NCBI GenBank assembly: GCA_024710355.1
Contig: JANJUX010000046.1
Coordinates: 62,001-126,000 of the forward strand
Reading direction: 5' to 3'
DNA: 64,000 bases
DNA from: Candidatus Rifleibacteriota bacterium
GTDB lineage: Bacteria; Muiribacteriota; Ozemobacteria; Ozemobacterales; Ozemobacteraceae
Part shown: positions 9,150 through 17,288 of the stretch, piece by piece
Position numbering within the stretch: the first letter of the stretch is position 1
Layout of the letters: every line of letters begins with the position of its first letter
Made by a program: the position numbers and the translations under genes
Notes under the pieces: model-generated
Told to the model about the DNA's origin: nothing
Databases searched by the model: none
What the model saw: only the letters and a program-made list of their open reading frames with translations

Positions 9150-9719
9150 ATGAGACATCCAGACATCCTTACCCGAGAAGGCAGCGTGCTGCTTATCAGC
9201 GATGTACAGAAAAAATGCATCAAGCCAATCTACAAAAAAGAAGCCATGATTAACAACATCAAATCGCTGGTTTCCTTTGCGGGCATGATTGGGCTGCCGA
9301 TAGTGCTCACTGAGCTTTCGCCCCAGAAATTTGGCGGGACCATCGAAGAAATCAAAAAACTGGTGCCCAGACTCGAACCGATCAAGAGAAGCCGCTACAG
9401 CTGCTTCGGCAGTGAAGACCTCACTCTTCGCCTTGAAGCCATGAATACCAATACTCTGATTGTCGCCGGCATGGAAACCCATATTTCCATCTGCCCGACC
9501 GTTCTCGACGCTCTCAGCCGCGGCTATAAGGTGCATGTCATCATGAACGCCACCAGCTCAACCAAAAAGGTAAACTGGAAGGTCGCCATCGAAAAGATGC
9601 GCCGCGCCGGTGCCGTCATTTCGACCATGGAAATCGCAATTCACGAAATGATTGGCCGCGTTGACGACCCCAACTACGACAAATTCATGGAACTGGCAAG
9701 GCGGGCATCTGACCTCTGA
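9150..9719 (+). CDS. Isochorismatase-family hydrolase with Ser at the nucleophile position
   Basis: A 189-residue cysteine-hydrolase-fold protein of the isochorismatase superfamily (nicotinamidase, ISOC, YcaC group). The conserved Asp of the triad is in LLISDVQ (Asp18) and the Lys in IKRSRYSCF (Lys79). At the third position, normally the nucleophilic Cys of a G-x-x-T-x-x-C motif, the sequence is GMETHIS, so Ser113 replaces Cys; another Cys lies two residues later (Cys115). The enzyme may therefore use a different chemistry, use the shifted Cys, or be inactive. The stop TGA overlaps the next start. Confidence 0.87.
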   Translation: MRHPDILTREGSVLLISDVQKKCIKPIYKKEAMINNIKSLVSFAGMIGLPIVLTELSPQKFGGTIEEIKKLVPRLEPIKRSRYSCFGSEDLTLRLEAMNTNTLIVAGMETHISICPTVLDALSRGYKVHVIMNATSSTKKVNWKVAIEKMRRAGAVISTMEIAIHEMIGRVDDPNYDKFMELARRASDL

Positions 9720-10450
9720 TGAATCTGCCCTTTTCCAGTGATGCCGCTCCGGCCACCTTTCTCATCGGTGGCGCAGGGGCGGGCAAAACCGAACTTGCCC
9801 TGAACCTTTCGGTCTTTAAGTCGAGCCGCTACGGCGGCTCGACTCTTATCGACCTCGATATCGTCAACCCTTTTTTCAGAGTCAGAAAGCTGCGTGAAGA
9901 GGTTGAAGCTCTTGGCGTCAAGGTTATCTGCCCTGGAGACCGCGTCGTTTCCGGTGATATCCCGGCTCTGCCGCCCGCTGCCTGGGGTGCCCTGGAAGCC
10001 CCGGGGCAGGCCGTCGTCTGCGATATCGGCGGTGGCGAGCCTGGTCTGCGCCCACTTGGCCGCATGAAAGACATTGCTGCTGCCCGTGGCGCCAATGTGT
10101 TTTTTGTCATCAATCCGTTTCGCCCCGGCTTTACCAGCCCCGGAGAGCTGGCAGAAAGCTTCAGACATATGTGTGGACTCAGCGCCATGCAGGTAACCCA
10201 TCTGGTTGCGAACCCGAATCTTTCCGGCGAAACTTCTGTCGAACTTTTCCGTGAAGGCCTGGCCATGGTGCAGGATTTTGCCGGTAAAACCGGCCTGCCG
10301 CTGGCATTTGCGGTTGTGGCTTCTGAACTGGCTGGCAAGCTTGGGGTTGCAATCGAAGGTCTGCCTGGTTTTTACAGTTCAGGCGATCTCGATGTGTTTG
10401 TGCTCGAACGCTACTGGAGCGTTCCGTGGCACTTCGGGGTGGTGCGCTGA
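9719..10450 (+). CDS. P-loop NTPase of the SIMIBI (MinD/CobQ-like) class
   Basis: A 243-residue protein with a Walker A motif near its N-terminus (GGAGAGKTE, about residues 17-25), a LIDLDIVNPFF segment after the first helix (switch-like Asp) and a DIGGGEPG segment near residue 100 resembling Walker B/switch II. This arrangement is that of SIMIBI-class ATPases or GTPases such as CobQ/MinD/HypB relatives. The substrate is unknown. It lies just upstream of the 2-oxoacid:ferredoxin oxidoreductase genes, so a role in maturation or partner recycling of that enzyme is a reasonable inference. Confidence 0.8.
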   Translation: MNLPFSSDAAPATFLIGGAGAGKTELALNLSVFKSSRYGGSTLIDLDIVNPFFRVRKLREEVEALGVKVICPGDRVVSGDIPALPPAAWGALEAPGQAVVCDIGGGEPGLRPLGRMKDIAAARGANVFFVINPFRPGFTSPGELAESFRHMCGLSAMQVTHLVANPNLSGETSVELFREGLAMVQDFAGKTGLPLAFAVVASELAGKLGVAIEGLPGFYSSGDLDVFVLERYWSVPWHFGVVR

Positions 10451-10504
10451 TATCTGTTTCTGCCCGCCGGGCATAAGTTTTTAGCATCAGATTTCAGCTG
10501 GTCA

Positions 10505-10533
10505 TTGAAAAAAGTCGGTTTAAGTTGTATTAA
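10505..10533 (+). promoter_or_regulatory. Sigma70-type promoter for the oxidoreductase operon
   Basis: TTGAAA, a 17-base spacer, then TATTAA, 55 bases before the ferredoxin subunit start. Good match at both hexamers and ideal spacing. Confidence 0.55.
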
Positions 10534-10588
10534 TATTACAGTCTGCTCCTGAAGCATGCGTCGAACTAACACCGGAGGAAAGACAAAA

Positions 10589-10801
10589 ATGTCTAAATGG
10601 GTTATCAATGAAAGTCTGTGTAAGGGTTGCGGCATCTGCATCGCGCGCTGCCCTCTCAAGATTCTTGCTTATGCTGACCACCTGACTCCCAAGGGCGTCT
10701 ACCCGGCCGCAATCACTGATGAAGCCAAGTGTACCAGCTGCGCCATCTGCGCCAGAAGCTGCCCTGACGTAGCTATAGAAATTTACAAGGAAGAGAAATA
10801 A
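10589..10801 (+). CDS. korD: 2-oxoacid:ferredoxin oxidoreductase, delta (ferredoxin) subunit
   Basis: A 70-residue protein with two full 4Fe-4S cluster motifs, CKGCGICIARCP and CTSCAICARSCP, the pattern of the small ferredoxin-like subunit that passes electrons out of KOR/VOR-type enzymes. I start it at ATG 10589, which follows GGAGGAAAG by a normal spacing; an in-frame ATG 33 bases upstream would place the ribosome site inside the gene. It is first in a tight delta-alpha-beta-gamma operon. Whether the substrate is 2-oxoglutarate or branched-chain 2-oxoacids cannot be told from this subunit. Confidence 0.92.
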   Translation: MSKWVINESLCKGCGICIARCPLKILAYADHLTPKGVYPAAITDEAKCTSCAICARSCPDVAIEIYKEEK

Positions 10802-10812
10802 GGAGTTAATAA

Positions 10813-11895
10813 ATGGCTAAGGTGTTGATGAAAGGCAACGAAGCGATTGGCGAAGCGGCTGTACTTGCCGGTTGCAGATACTATTTCGGTTATCCCATTA
10901 CTCCGCAGTCTGAACTGCCCGCCTATCTGGCCAAGCGTCTGCCAGAAGTCGACGGTGTCTTCGTTCAGGCCGAAAGCGAAGTAGCAGCAATAAATATGGT
11001 GTATGGCTCCGGCAGCGCCGGCGCCCGTGTCATGACCTCCAGCTCCAGCCCCGGTATCAGCCTCAAACAGGAAGGCATTTCTTATATCGCCGGCGCCGAA
11101 GTTCCCTGTCTGATCGTTAACGTCATGCGCGGTGGCCCGGGCCTTGGCAACATCGCTCCCGCCCAGTCTGACTACTGGCAGTCAACCCGTGGCGGTGGCC
11201 ATGGCGACTACAGAACCATCGTTCTTGCTCCGAACTCAGTCCAGGAAATGGCTGACATGACCATTACCGGTTTCGACCTCTCCGATCGCTTCAGAAACCC
11301 GGTATTGCTCCTGTCTGACGGTGTTCTTGGGCAGATGATGGAACCGGTTAACCTGCCCGAACCGCACGATTATAACATCAACAGCAAAAAATGGGCGCTT
11401 GGTTATCGCGGCAGCGATAAAAACGAGCGCAACCTCTGTTCTTCGATCTTTCTCGATAACGACGAACTCGAAGAGCACAACTGGCACCTTTACCAGAAAT
11501 ACCAGGTAATTACCGACCTCTTCAGCAAAGGTGAATACAAAGACTTTGCCGTTGAAGAACATCTCTGTGATGACGCTGAGATCATTCTCGTCGGTTATGG
11601 CATCATTTCAAGAATTCTCAAGACGGTCGTCGAAAAATGTCGCAAACGTGGCATTAAGGCCGGTCTGGTTCGCCCCAAAGTTCTCTGGCCATTTCCGACT
11701 GCCGTGTTCGAAAGACTGGCAAAGACCGCCAGCCAGTTCCTGGTTGTCGAAATGTCATGCGGCCAGATGGTCGAAGACGTAAAACTTTCAGTCGACGGCA
11801 AGAAACCGGTATTCTTCTTTGGCAGAACCGGTGGCACTGTTCCGTCAGACTTCGAAATTCTCAACGAAGTCGACAAGCTTGTCAGACCAGACTGA
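10813..11895 (+). CDS. korA: 2-oxoacid:ferredoxin oxidoreductase, alpha subunit
   Basis: A 360-residue subunit carrying the pyrimidine-side TPP domain of the four-subunit 2-oxoacid oxidoreductases. The hallmark start KGNEAIGEAAVLAGCRYYFGYPITPQSEL and the ESEVAAINMVYGSGSAGARVMTSSSSPG segment are clear. The family oxidatively decarboxylates 2-oxoacids to acyl-CoA with reduced ferredoxin. The length and the MRGGPGLGN motif fit KorA/VorB; the two cannot be separated here, so the symbol is provisional. It starts 11 bases after the delta subunit with its own AAGGAG. Confidence 0.92.
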   Translation: MAKVLMKGNEAIGEAAVLAGCRYYFGYPITPQSELPAYLAKRLPEVDGVFVQAESEVAAINMVYGSGSAGARVMTSSSSPGISLKQEGISYIAGAEVPCLIVNVMRGGPGLGNIAPAQSDYWQSTRGGGHGDYRTIVLAPNSVQEMADMTITGFDLSDRFRNPVLLLSDGVLGQMMEPVNLPEPHDYNINSKKWALGYRGSDKNERNLCSSIFLDNDELEEHNWHLYQKYQVITDLFSKGEYKDFAVEEHLCDDAEIILVGYGIISRILKTVVEKCRKRGIKAGLVRPKVLWPFPTAVFERLAKTASQFLVVEMSCGQMVEDVKLSVDGKKPVFFFGRTGGTVPSDFEILNEVDKLVRPD

Positions 11896-11910
11896 AAGGA
11901 GCCAGGATAA

Positions 11911-12672
11911 ATGACAATGAAAAAAGTATTTTCCAGACCAGCAAGTTTGAGCAAAACCCCTTTCCACTACTGCCCCGGCTGTGATCACGGTGTCATTCAT
12001 CGCCTGGTCGCCGAAGCAATCGATGAACTCGAAGTGGGTGATCGCACCATCGGCGTCGCGCCGGTTGGCTGCTCGGTTTTCGCTTACGATTATTTCAATT
12101 TCGATTTCAATCAGGCGGCGCATGGCCGTGCTCCGGCAGTTGCCACCGGTATCAAGCGCACCCGCCCTGATTCGATTGTATTCACCTACCAGGGCGACGG
12201 TGATCTCGCTGCCATCGGTACCGCCGAGATTATTCATGCCGCCAACCGCGGTGAAAAGATTACGGTAATTTTTGTTAACAATGCTATTTACGGCATGACC
12301 GGTGGCCAGATGGCCCCGACTACGCTGATTGGCATGAAAACACAGACTTCGCCCTATGGTCGAGATGCGTCTACTGCCGGTAACCCGATCAAGATGAGCG
12401 AAATGATCGCGACTCTCGAAAGCCCGGTGTATGTTACACGCGTTACCATCAACAGTGTTGCCAACCTGATGAAAGCCAAAAAGGCCATTTACAATGCCTT
12501 CAAGCTGCAGAAGGAAGGCAAGGGCTTCAGCTTTGTTGAAGTCGTCGCCATTTGCCCGACCAACTGGGGCAAAAAACCTGCCGATTCTCATAAATGGCTG
12601 ACCGAAAACATGCTGCCGGTTTTCCCGCTGGGTACTTTTAAAGATACTCTCGGCGTCGAAAAATCTGCATAA
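11911..12672 (+). CDS. korB: 2-oxoacid:ferredoxin oxidoreductase, beta (TPP-binding) subunit
   Basis: A 253-residue subunit holding the TPP-diphosphate-binding motif: GDGDLAAIG followed by NNAIYGMTGGQ. The CPGCDHG motif near residue 25 is the usual start of this subunit. The family binds TPP-Mg and, with the alpha subunit, forms the decarboxylation site. A GGAGCCAGGA stretch precedes the start, 15 bases after the alpha subunit. The same provisional KOR/VOR assignment applies. Confidence 0.93.
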   Translation: MTMKKVFSRPASLSKTPFHYCPGCDHGVIHRLVAEAIDELEVGDRTIGVAPVGCSVFAYDYFNFDFNQAAHGRAPAVATGIKRTRPDSIVFTYQGDGDLAAIGTAEIIHAANRGEKITVIFVNNAIYGMTGGQMAPTTLIGMKTQTSPYGRDASTAGNPIKMSEMIATLESPVYVTRVTINSVANLMKAKKAIYNAFKLQKEGKGFSFVEVVAICPTNWGKKPADSHKWLTENMLPVFPLGTFKDTLGVEKSA

Positions 12673-12686
12673 CAGGAGGCATCAAA

Positions 12687-13283
12687 ATGTCGTCAAAAGT
12701 TGAAAGAATCATTCTTGCAGGTTTCGGTGGCCAGGGGGTTCTTTTCCTCGGTAAGGTCATTGCAGAAACCGGCATGCATGCCGGTAAAAACGTTTCCTGG
12801 ATTCCCTCATACGGCCCGGAAATGCGCGGCGGTACTGCCAACTGTTCAGTAATACTCTCTGAGAACGAAATCGCCTCGCCGATGGTTACCGTTCCCGATA
12901 CGGTTATCGCCATGAACCGCCCTTCGGTTACTAAATTCAACCAGAAGATCAAAGCCGGTGGCATGCTGATGTACAACTCTTCGCTGATCGAACGCCAGGA
13001 ATTCCGTGACGATATCAGACTCGTCGAAATTCCGGCCAATGAAATCGCCGAAGAACTTGGAAACCCCAAGGTTGCCAATCTGGTAATGGCCGGCGCCTAT
13101 TCGAAGTTCAGCAAACTGATCACCTTCGATGATCTCGTAGCCTGCCTGCCCGGCCTGGTCAAGGGCGCCAAAAAAGAAATGCTCGATATCAACCTCGCGG
13201 CCTTCAAAAAGGGCTTCGACTACGTTGAAGAAAAAAAATACATGTTCGGCCGCTACGTTTACTCGGTGTTTAAAGGCATCTGA
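12687..13283 (+). CDS. korC: 2-oxoacid:ferredoxin oxidoreductase, gamma subunit
   Basis: A 198-residue CoA-interacting gamma subunit. It begins with the characteristic ILAGFGGQGVLFLGKVIAE and continues with SYGPEMRGGTANCSVI, both strongly conserved in KorC/VorA/PorG. It completes the delta-alpha-beta-gamma set and is the last gene of the operon, with AGGAGG before the start. Two inverted repeats follow, which probably end or attenuate the transcript. Confidence 0.93.
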   Translation: MSSKVERIILAGFGGQGVLFLGKVIAETGMHAGKNVSWIPSYGPEMRGGTANCSVILSENEIASPMVTVPDTVIAMNRPSVTKFNQKIKAGGMLMYNSSLIERQEFRDDIRLVEIPANEIAEELGNPKVANLVMAGAYSKFSKLITFDDLVACLPGLVKGAKKEMLDINLAAFKKGFDYVEEKKYMFGRYVYSVFKGI

Positions 13284-13324
13284 GTAATTCCGCCCGCAAG
13301 CGGGCAGAAGCGCAGCAATTTTTC

Positions 13325-13352
13325 AGAGGGGGCGCAGAACTGCGCTCCCTCT
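13325..13352 (+). terminator. Strong hairpin between korC and rsfS
   Basis: AGAGGGGGCGCAG and CTGCGCTCCCTCT form a stem of up to 13 pairs with one G-T and an almost closed loop. A smaller GCCCGC-AA-GCGGGC hairpin lies at 13292-13305. There is no U-tract after the stem, so it may be a processing or attenuation structure rather than a classic terminator. Confidence 0.5.
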
Positions 13353-13374
13353 GTGTTAGACCCGGAGGTCAAGT

Positions 13375-13725
13375 TTGTCAGCAATCAGACAGGTTCCAGA
13401 ATCAATTAAAATCGTTATCGAGGCCCTCAAAGATAAAAAAGTCGAGAATCTGGCCGTTCTCGATGTTACCAGCCTGGTGCCCTATACCGATTACTTCATT
13501 ATCGGTACCGGCAACAGCGCACCACACGTTCAGGCTCTTGCAGACACTGTGGCAAAGCTCATCAAGGTTCCGAATGTCGGTGGCGTCAAACTTGAAGCCG
13601 ACCTTACGTCGAACTGGGTGCTTATCGATGGCGATGAATTCGTTCTGCATCTTTTTCAGCCGAAAGCCCGCACCTTTTACAATCTCGAAGACCTCTGGGA
13701 AGACGCCCCGAGAGTTGAGGTCTGA
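13375..13725 (+). CDS. rsfS: Ribosomal silencing factor RsfS
   Basis: A 116-residue RsfS/Iojap-family protein, which binds ribosomal protein uL14 and blocks subunit joining in starvation. Motifs visible: LAVLDVTSLVPYTDYFIIGTGNS, then the EADLTSNWVLIDGDEFVLHLF segment typical of the family C-terminus. The start is a TTG at 13375, placed 6 bases after a perfect GGAGG; no ATG fits. rsmE follows 5 bases after the stop. Confidence 0.93.
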   Translation: MSAIRQVPESIKIVIEALKDKKVENLAVLDVTSLVPYTDYFIIGTGNSAPHVQALADTVAKLIKVPNVGGVKLEADLTSNWVLIDGDEFVLHLFQPKARTFYNLEDLWEDAPRVEV

Positions 13726-13730
13726 TCAGT

Positions 13731-14435
13731 ATGGTGCCGCATGCCCGGGTAATTGAAACAGAACTTGCCGGCCGTCTCAGCGACGACAACCGGCACCGCC
13801 TCGAACGGGTTCTGCGTCTGCGTGAAGGCGACAGCTTTGTCATTACCGACGGCCTTGGGCACGAAACAACAGCCGTTCTTGGTAAGTCCGGTACTTACCA
13901 TGCCCCGACCTGGGAAACCCCTGGCCGGGAACCTGAAATCGAAACCACGCTTTTCGCCGCCATTTCAAAGGGCGAAAGGCTTGAGTGGCTTATTGAAAAA
14001 GCGGTAGAAATGGGCGTAGTGCGCATCGTGCCGTTGATTGCCGAGCGTTGTGTCGTTAAAAATCCTGGCGATGGCAAAGTCGAGCGCTGGCGCAAAGTTG
14101 CCGCTACTGCGATGCTGCAATGCGGTGGCTGTATACTACCAGAGATCTCTGCCCCCATGAAGCTGACGCAGCTTGCCAAACCGGGCCAGGATACGCTGCC
14201 GCTTCTCCTGCACGAAGAATCTTTGTCGGTGTCGCTGCATGCGCTGCCACAAAACCGTGATTATAAAAAAATATGGCTTGCTTCGGGGCCAGAAGGCGGC
14301 TTCTCAGATTCAGAAGTCGACTTTTTCGTCAACAGTGGCTGGCAGGCGGTCTGGCTTGGCAAGCGTCTTTTTAAAACCGATACGGCGCCGACCATTGCCC
14401 TGGCAAATCTGTTGGCACGTTCCTGGGGCGCCTGA
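13731..14435 (+). CDS. rsmE: 16S rRNA m3U1498 methyltransferase
   Basis: A 234-residue SPOUT-class methyltransferase that modifies U1498 of 16S rRNA with S-adenosylmethionine. Family marks: an N-terminal PUA-like part with RLERVLRLREGD, the SAM knot motif GPEGGFSDSEVDFF (about residues 183-196), and the C-terminal LGKRLFKTDTAPTIALANLL corresponding to the usual LGxRILRxETA. The pairing with rsfS is a housekeeping arrangement. Confidence 0.92.
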   Translation: MVPHARVIETELAGRLSDDNRHRLERVLRLREGDSFVITDGLGHETTAVLGKSGTYHAPTWETPGREPEIETTLFAAISKGERLEWLIEKAVEMGVVRIVPLIAERCVVKNPGDGKVERWRKVAATAMLQCGGCILPEISAPMKLTQLAKPGQDTLPLLLHEESLSVSLHALPQNRDYKKIWLASGPEGGFSDSEVDFFVNSGWQAVWLGKRLFKTDTAPTIALANLLARSWGA

Positions 14436-14644
14436 TCACTATTGCTGCCGGTTGTGGCTGCTGCGTTACACAAAACGTGCAGTTGGATGATTTTTTTGTA
14501 GCTCGAAAATGCCTTGAGCGGCAGTTGAGCTGGTTGCTTTTCGTGTAGTTGTTTTGCGGGTAACACTTTTGATGTCTTGCCCGCTGAGATCCCCACCAGC
14601 AGCGAATTATTTTCCTGGGCCGGTTCGGGTAAAAAAGTTTTGCG

Positions 14645-14672
14645 TTGATTAATACAGGGTTTTTCTTAGAAT
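14645..14672 (+). promoter_or_regulatory. Promoter for pseudopilin triad 2
   Basis: TTGATT, a 16-base spacer, then TAGAAT. It lies in the 275-base gap after rsmE, which otherwise holds nothing I recognise. The predicted transcription start near 14680 leaves little room for the upstream TTG start at 14687. Confidence 0.45.
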
Positions 14673-14710
14673 ATAAATAGGACGCTTTGATTATAAGAGG
14701 TTTTCAGGCA

Positions 14711-15244
14711 ATGCGCCTTTCTTCTGCGAGGAAAGATACCGGAGTCACCCTGCTTGAAATCATGATGGCACTTTTGATCATGACTTCGGCGATGATTCCG
14801 GTCGCTTCGTTGATGGGCTATGGCGGCCGCGCCACCAGCAAGGATGCCCGCCGGATCATCGCAATTCAGACGCTTGATAAAACTCTCAGACAGCTTTTAA
14901 ATGAACCTTTTACCGAAATTCCGGTGGGTGCTGGCATTAAAAAGACCTTCAATAAAGTTGAGCTGGGTACAATAAAAACTCCGGCCGGCTACGACTATGA
15001 TGTGGAATTGAGTTCGCGGTACATTTCGCCGGCAGTCTTTTCTTTCCAGAATGTGAAGGTGAATCTGCCCTCATTCAATCCTGATGCGCCTCTTGCCTCT
15101 GATTTTGCTCCGACCGAAACTGTCAGTCTGACGAACTGCATACTCGAACTGGTCGTCAAGGTTTCCTGGAAAGAGCAGCAGAGCCTGACCGTCGATGTTT
15201 CGGCAATGACTTATCGTGCCAACTACCATCGGAGGAGCGGTTGA
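14711..15244 (+). CDS. Minor pseudopilin, PilV/GspI-like (triad 2)
   Basis: A 177-residue protein from ATG 14711 (an in-frame TTG at 14687 is possible but lies almost on the predicted transcription start). The prepilin motif is DTGVTLLEIMMALLIM with Glu at mature position 5, followed by a hydrophobic helix and a soluble domain with IAIQTLDKTLRQLL resembling the PilV/GspI helix. It is the first gene of the second pseudopilin triad and overlaps the next by 4 bases (ATGA). Confidence 0.85.
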   Translation: MRLSSARKDTGVTLLEIMMALLIMTSAMIPVASLMGYGGRATSKDARRIIAIQTLDKTLRQLLNEPFTEIPVGAGIKKTFNKVELGTIKTPAGYDYDVELSSRYISPAVFSFQNVKVNLPSFNPDAPLASDFAPTETVSLTNCILELVVKVSWKEQQSLTVDVSAMTYRANYHRRSG

Positions 15245-15720
15245 TGCGTCACCAGAAAAAATCGAAACGGGGCATGGCAGTTGTAATAGTTCTGACGCTG
15301 GCAACGGCGATTCTGATTCTTGGTACGGCGTTTCTCAAAACCATTCGCAATCAGGGGGGACGCAATACCATCGAACTCGGGGCCATTCAGGCCGATCTGC
15401 TGGCAGAGGGCATCACTCAGATCGCCATGCTCAAGTTCAAAGAAATCCCCGGCCCGCTCTATTATGCCTATGTCGCCAAAGTGCAGGGGCAGACCGATAC
15501 GCCGCTCAAGGAATACCACAAAGACTCAGTTCTGGCGGGTGAGCTCAAAACCCCCTTTGCTGCGAAGTTTCAGACGACCTATCAGTTGCTGCCATCAAAA
15601 ATGTATGACGACATGAACATTAAAATATCTGTCGTGGTCAATGTTACCAGGCCTGATGGGATCGATTACGAACGCAATATCGAAAGGACAGTTTCAGGTG
15701 TCAGACGCCCGGCTTTTTAA
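15241..15720 (+). CDS. GspK/PilX-like pseudopilin lacking Glu5 (triad 2)
   Basis: A 159-residue protein starting with KRGMAVVIVLTLATAILILG, a prepilin-like segment without Glu5, as in GspK or PilX. It is short and lacks the large GspK domain. The ATGA overlap with the previous gene and a 23-base overlap with the next indicate strict co-translation of the triad. Confidence 0.8.
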   Translation: MMRHQKKSKRGMAVVIVLTLATAILILGTAFLKTIRNQGGRNTIELGAIQADLLAEGITQIAMLKFKEIPGPLYYAYVAKVQGQTDTPLKEYHKDSVLAGELKTPFAAKFQTTYQLLPSKMYDDMNIKISVVVNVTRPDGIDYERNIERTVSGVRRPAF

Positions 15721-16483
15721 TCGCAGGATTGGGGTCACCCTGGTGGAGATTCTTATCGCCGCCGGGTTGTTGTCGCTGTTCATGACTGCGGCCTTTTCGA
15801 TATATCGTTCGAGCACCAGGGGCTTCATTTCAGGTTCATGGCGGGCTGAAGAGCAGAAGCGACTGCAGAGTCTCATGTCGGCGCTTTCGCGCGATCTAAG
15901 CCAGGCAAACTCTGAGATGACACAGATTTCGAGTGCCGGGGTCCGCACTGTTGTCTTATCGACGCCGCTGTATGTCAACAAGAACCTTTACAGCTTCGAA
16001 GCTGCACCAAAATTCATGAAGGCAGACAGTGCCAAATGGGTCTGTGTCGCAGCTTTCTCAATTTCCTACCCGCACATCGAAGCAAATGCAACCTTGATGT
16101 CGGCCGAAGAAGCCGGCAAATGGTCAGGGGTTTCGCTGTGGGTGAAAAATCGCGACATTCGTTATATTCGCACCGGCAGCCCGGCATCGTTTACTTCTTT
16201 TCCAGACAGCCTGCCCGGTGCGATAAGCGGGGTACCAGACCCGGCAGTCGTCGGCGATGGCAAGGCGTTTTTGCCAGACCCTGAGCAGAACCGCAATCAT
16301 GCTCACCATCTTTCGCTCGAAGAGCTGGCAATTGTCGGAAGAGGCGCCGATGCCGCGCAGCCGGCTGGTATCGAGCTGATTTTTCGCAGTGCGCGCTACG
16401 AAAATGGCCGAAAGACCGATTCTGAAATCACACAGAATTCAGTCGTCAGATTGGCTTCTCAGACCCGCTTGATAACTTTTTGA
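15698..16483 (+). CDS. Minor pseudopilin, GspJ/PilW-like (triad 2)
   Basis: A 261-residue protein. I choose a GTG start at 15698, preceded by AAAGGA 9 bases upstream, giving a short leader before the prepilin motif IGVTLVEILIAAGLLS; an in-frame ATG 57 bases upstream would give an unusually long leader. The helix is followed by RLQSLMSALSRDLSQA, a pattern common in GspJ/PilW. It overlaps the preceding gene by 23 bases, and a Skp-like gene follows 7 bases later. Confidence 0.82.
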   Translation: MSDARLFNRRIGVTLVEILIAAGLLSLFMTAAFSIYRSSTRGFISGSWRAEEQKRLQSLMSALSRDLSQANSEMTQISSAGVRTVVLSTPLYVNKNLYSFEAAPKFMKADSAKWVCVAAFSISYPHIEANATLMSAEEAGKWSGVSLWVKNRDIRYIRTGSPASFTSFPDSLPGAISGVPDPAVVGDGKAFLPDPEQNRNHAHHLSLEELAIVGRGADAAQPAGIELIFRSARYENGRKTDSEITQNSVVRLASQTRLITF

Positions 16484-16490
16484 GGTAACT

Positions 16491-17276
16491 ATGAAAAGAT
16501 TTATGCTGCTTTTTGTTCTGGCGCTGGCTTTTGGCTCGCCAGCCATGGCCCAGAATTCGGGCTTTCAATACGGTTATGTCGATGGGTCCCGGTTGATTGC
16601 CATGCATCCGCTGATGCGCCAGTTCAACCCGCAGACCAGGCGTTTTGCCAATACGATTTCGCAACCCCTGCCATCAGAAGACCCGTCAGAATTCATTGCC
16701 CGCCTGCAGAAGCTGCTGCAGGAACAGAAAGCGCTGCTGGCAAAGCTCGATGCCAATTATGCCGACAAAATTACCGGCAAGGGCATGGCGGCGAGAAAGG
16801 CCTGGTGGACCTTCTGGAAACGCCGTGAAAGTCTGCGTATCTATCATAATCTGATTCAGGAAGCCATTACCCAGGCTGCAATACAGGGGAACTTTTATCT
16901 CAATATGCCCTCAGACTGGACTCTGATGCCGGTAGTTATGGCTATTTCAGCATCGGTGCGTGATGCCTGCGAGTATTTGCGCACCAGTAACGGACTCAGT
17001 GTAATTTTTGATACTTCGGTGCTTTTCCGAAAACAGCCTGACACCGCGCCTGGCATGCTTTTTCCGAACCGCCACTGGCAGATATGGGGTGGCGGCAGTA
17101 TCGATGCCGAAGCGCTTCAGCAGACGGGTTGGGCGATGACAGATTGTGTGACACGCATGCTGCCAGAAAGATATGGCCGGCCTTATGTCGCCGGCGCCAT
17201 GGATCTCAACCCGCTTGCAGTCTCTCTGCTGGAGAACATTACCTTGCCATCGGCCGATCTGCCCGATGAACAATAG
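16491..17276 (+). CDS. Exported Skp/OmpH-like protein
   Basis: A 261-residue protein with a clear signal peptide (cleavage after SPAMA, near residue 20). The mature start, YGYVDGSRLIAMHPLM, resembles the start of Skp/OmpH periplasmic chaperones (xVDxxRLxxxHP). A helical region with LQKLLQEQKALLAKLDANY follows, shorter than the Skp coiled coil, and the C-terminal part is not Skp-like. The following gene is a likely paralogue with the same VDxxxLxxxHPxM signature. Chaperoning of the secreted proteins of this cluster is inference. Confidence 0.72.
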   Translation: MKRFMLLFVLALAFGSPAMAQNSGFQYGYVDGSRLIAMHPLMRQFNPQTRRFANTISQPLPSEDPSEFIARLQKLLQEQKALLAKLDANYADKITGKGMAARKAWWTFWKRRESLRIYHNLIQEAITQAAIQGNFYLNMPSDWTLMPVVMAISASVRDACEYLRTSNGLSVIFDTSVLFRKQPDTAPGMLFPNRHWQIWGGGSIDAEALQQTGWAMTDCVTRMLPERYGRPYVAGAMDLNPLAVSLLENITLPSADLPDEQ

Positions 17277-17288
17277 AAAGAGGGGAAA

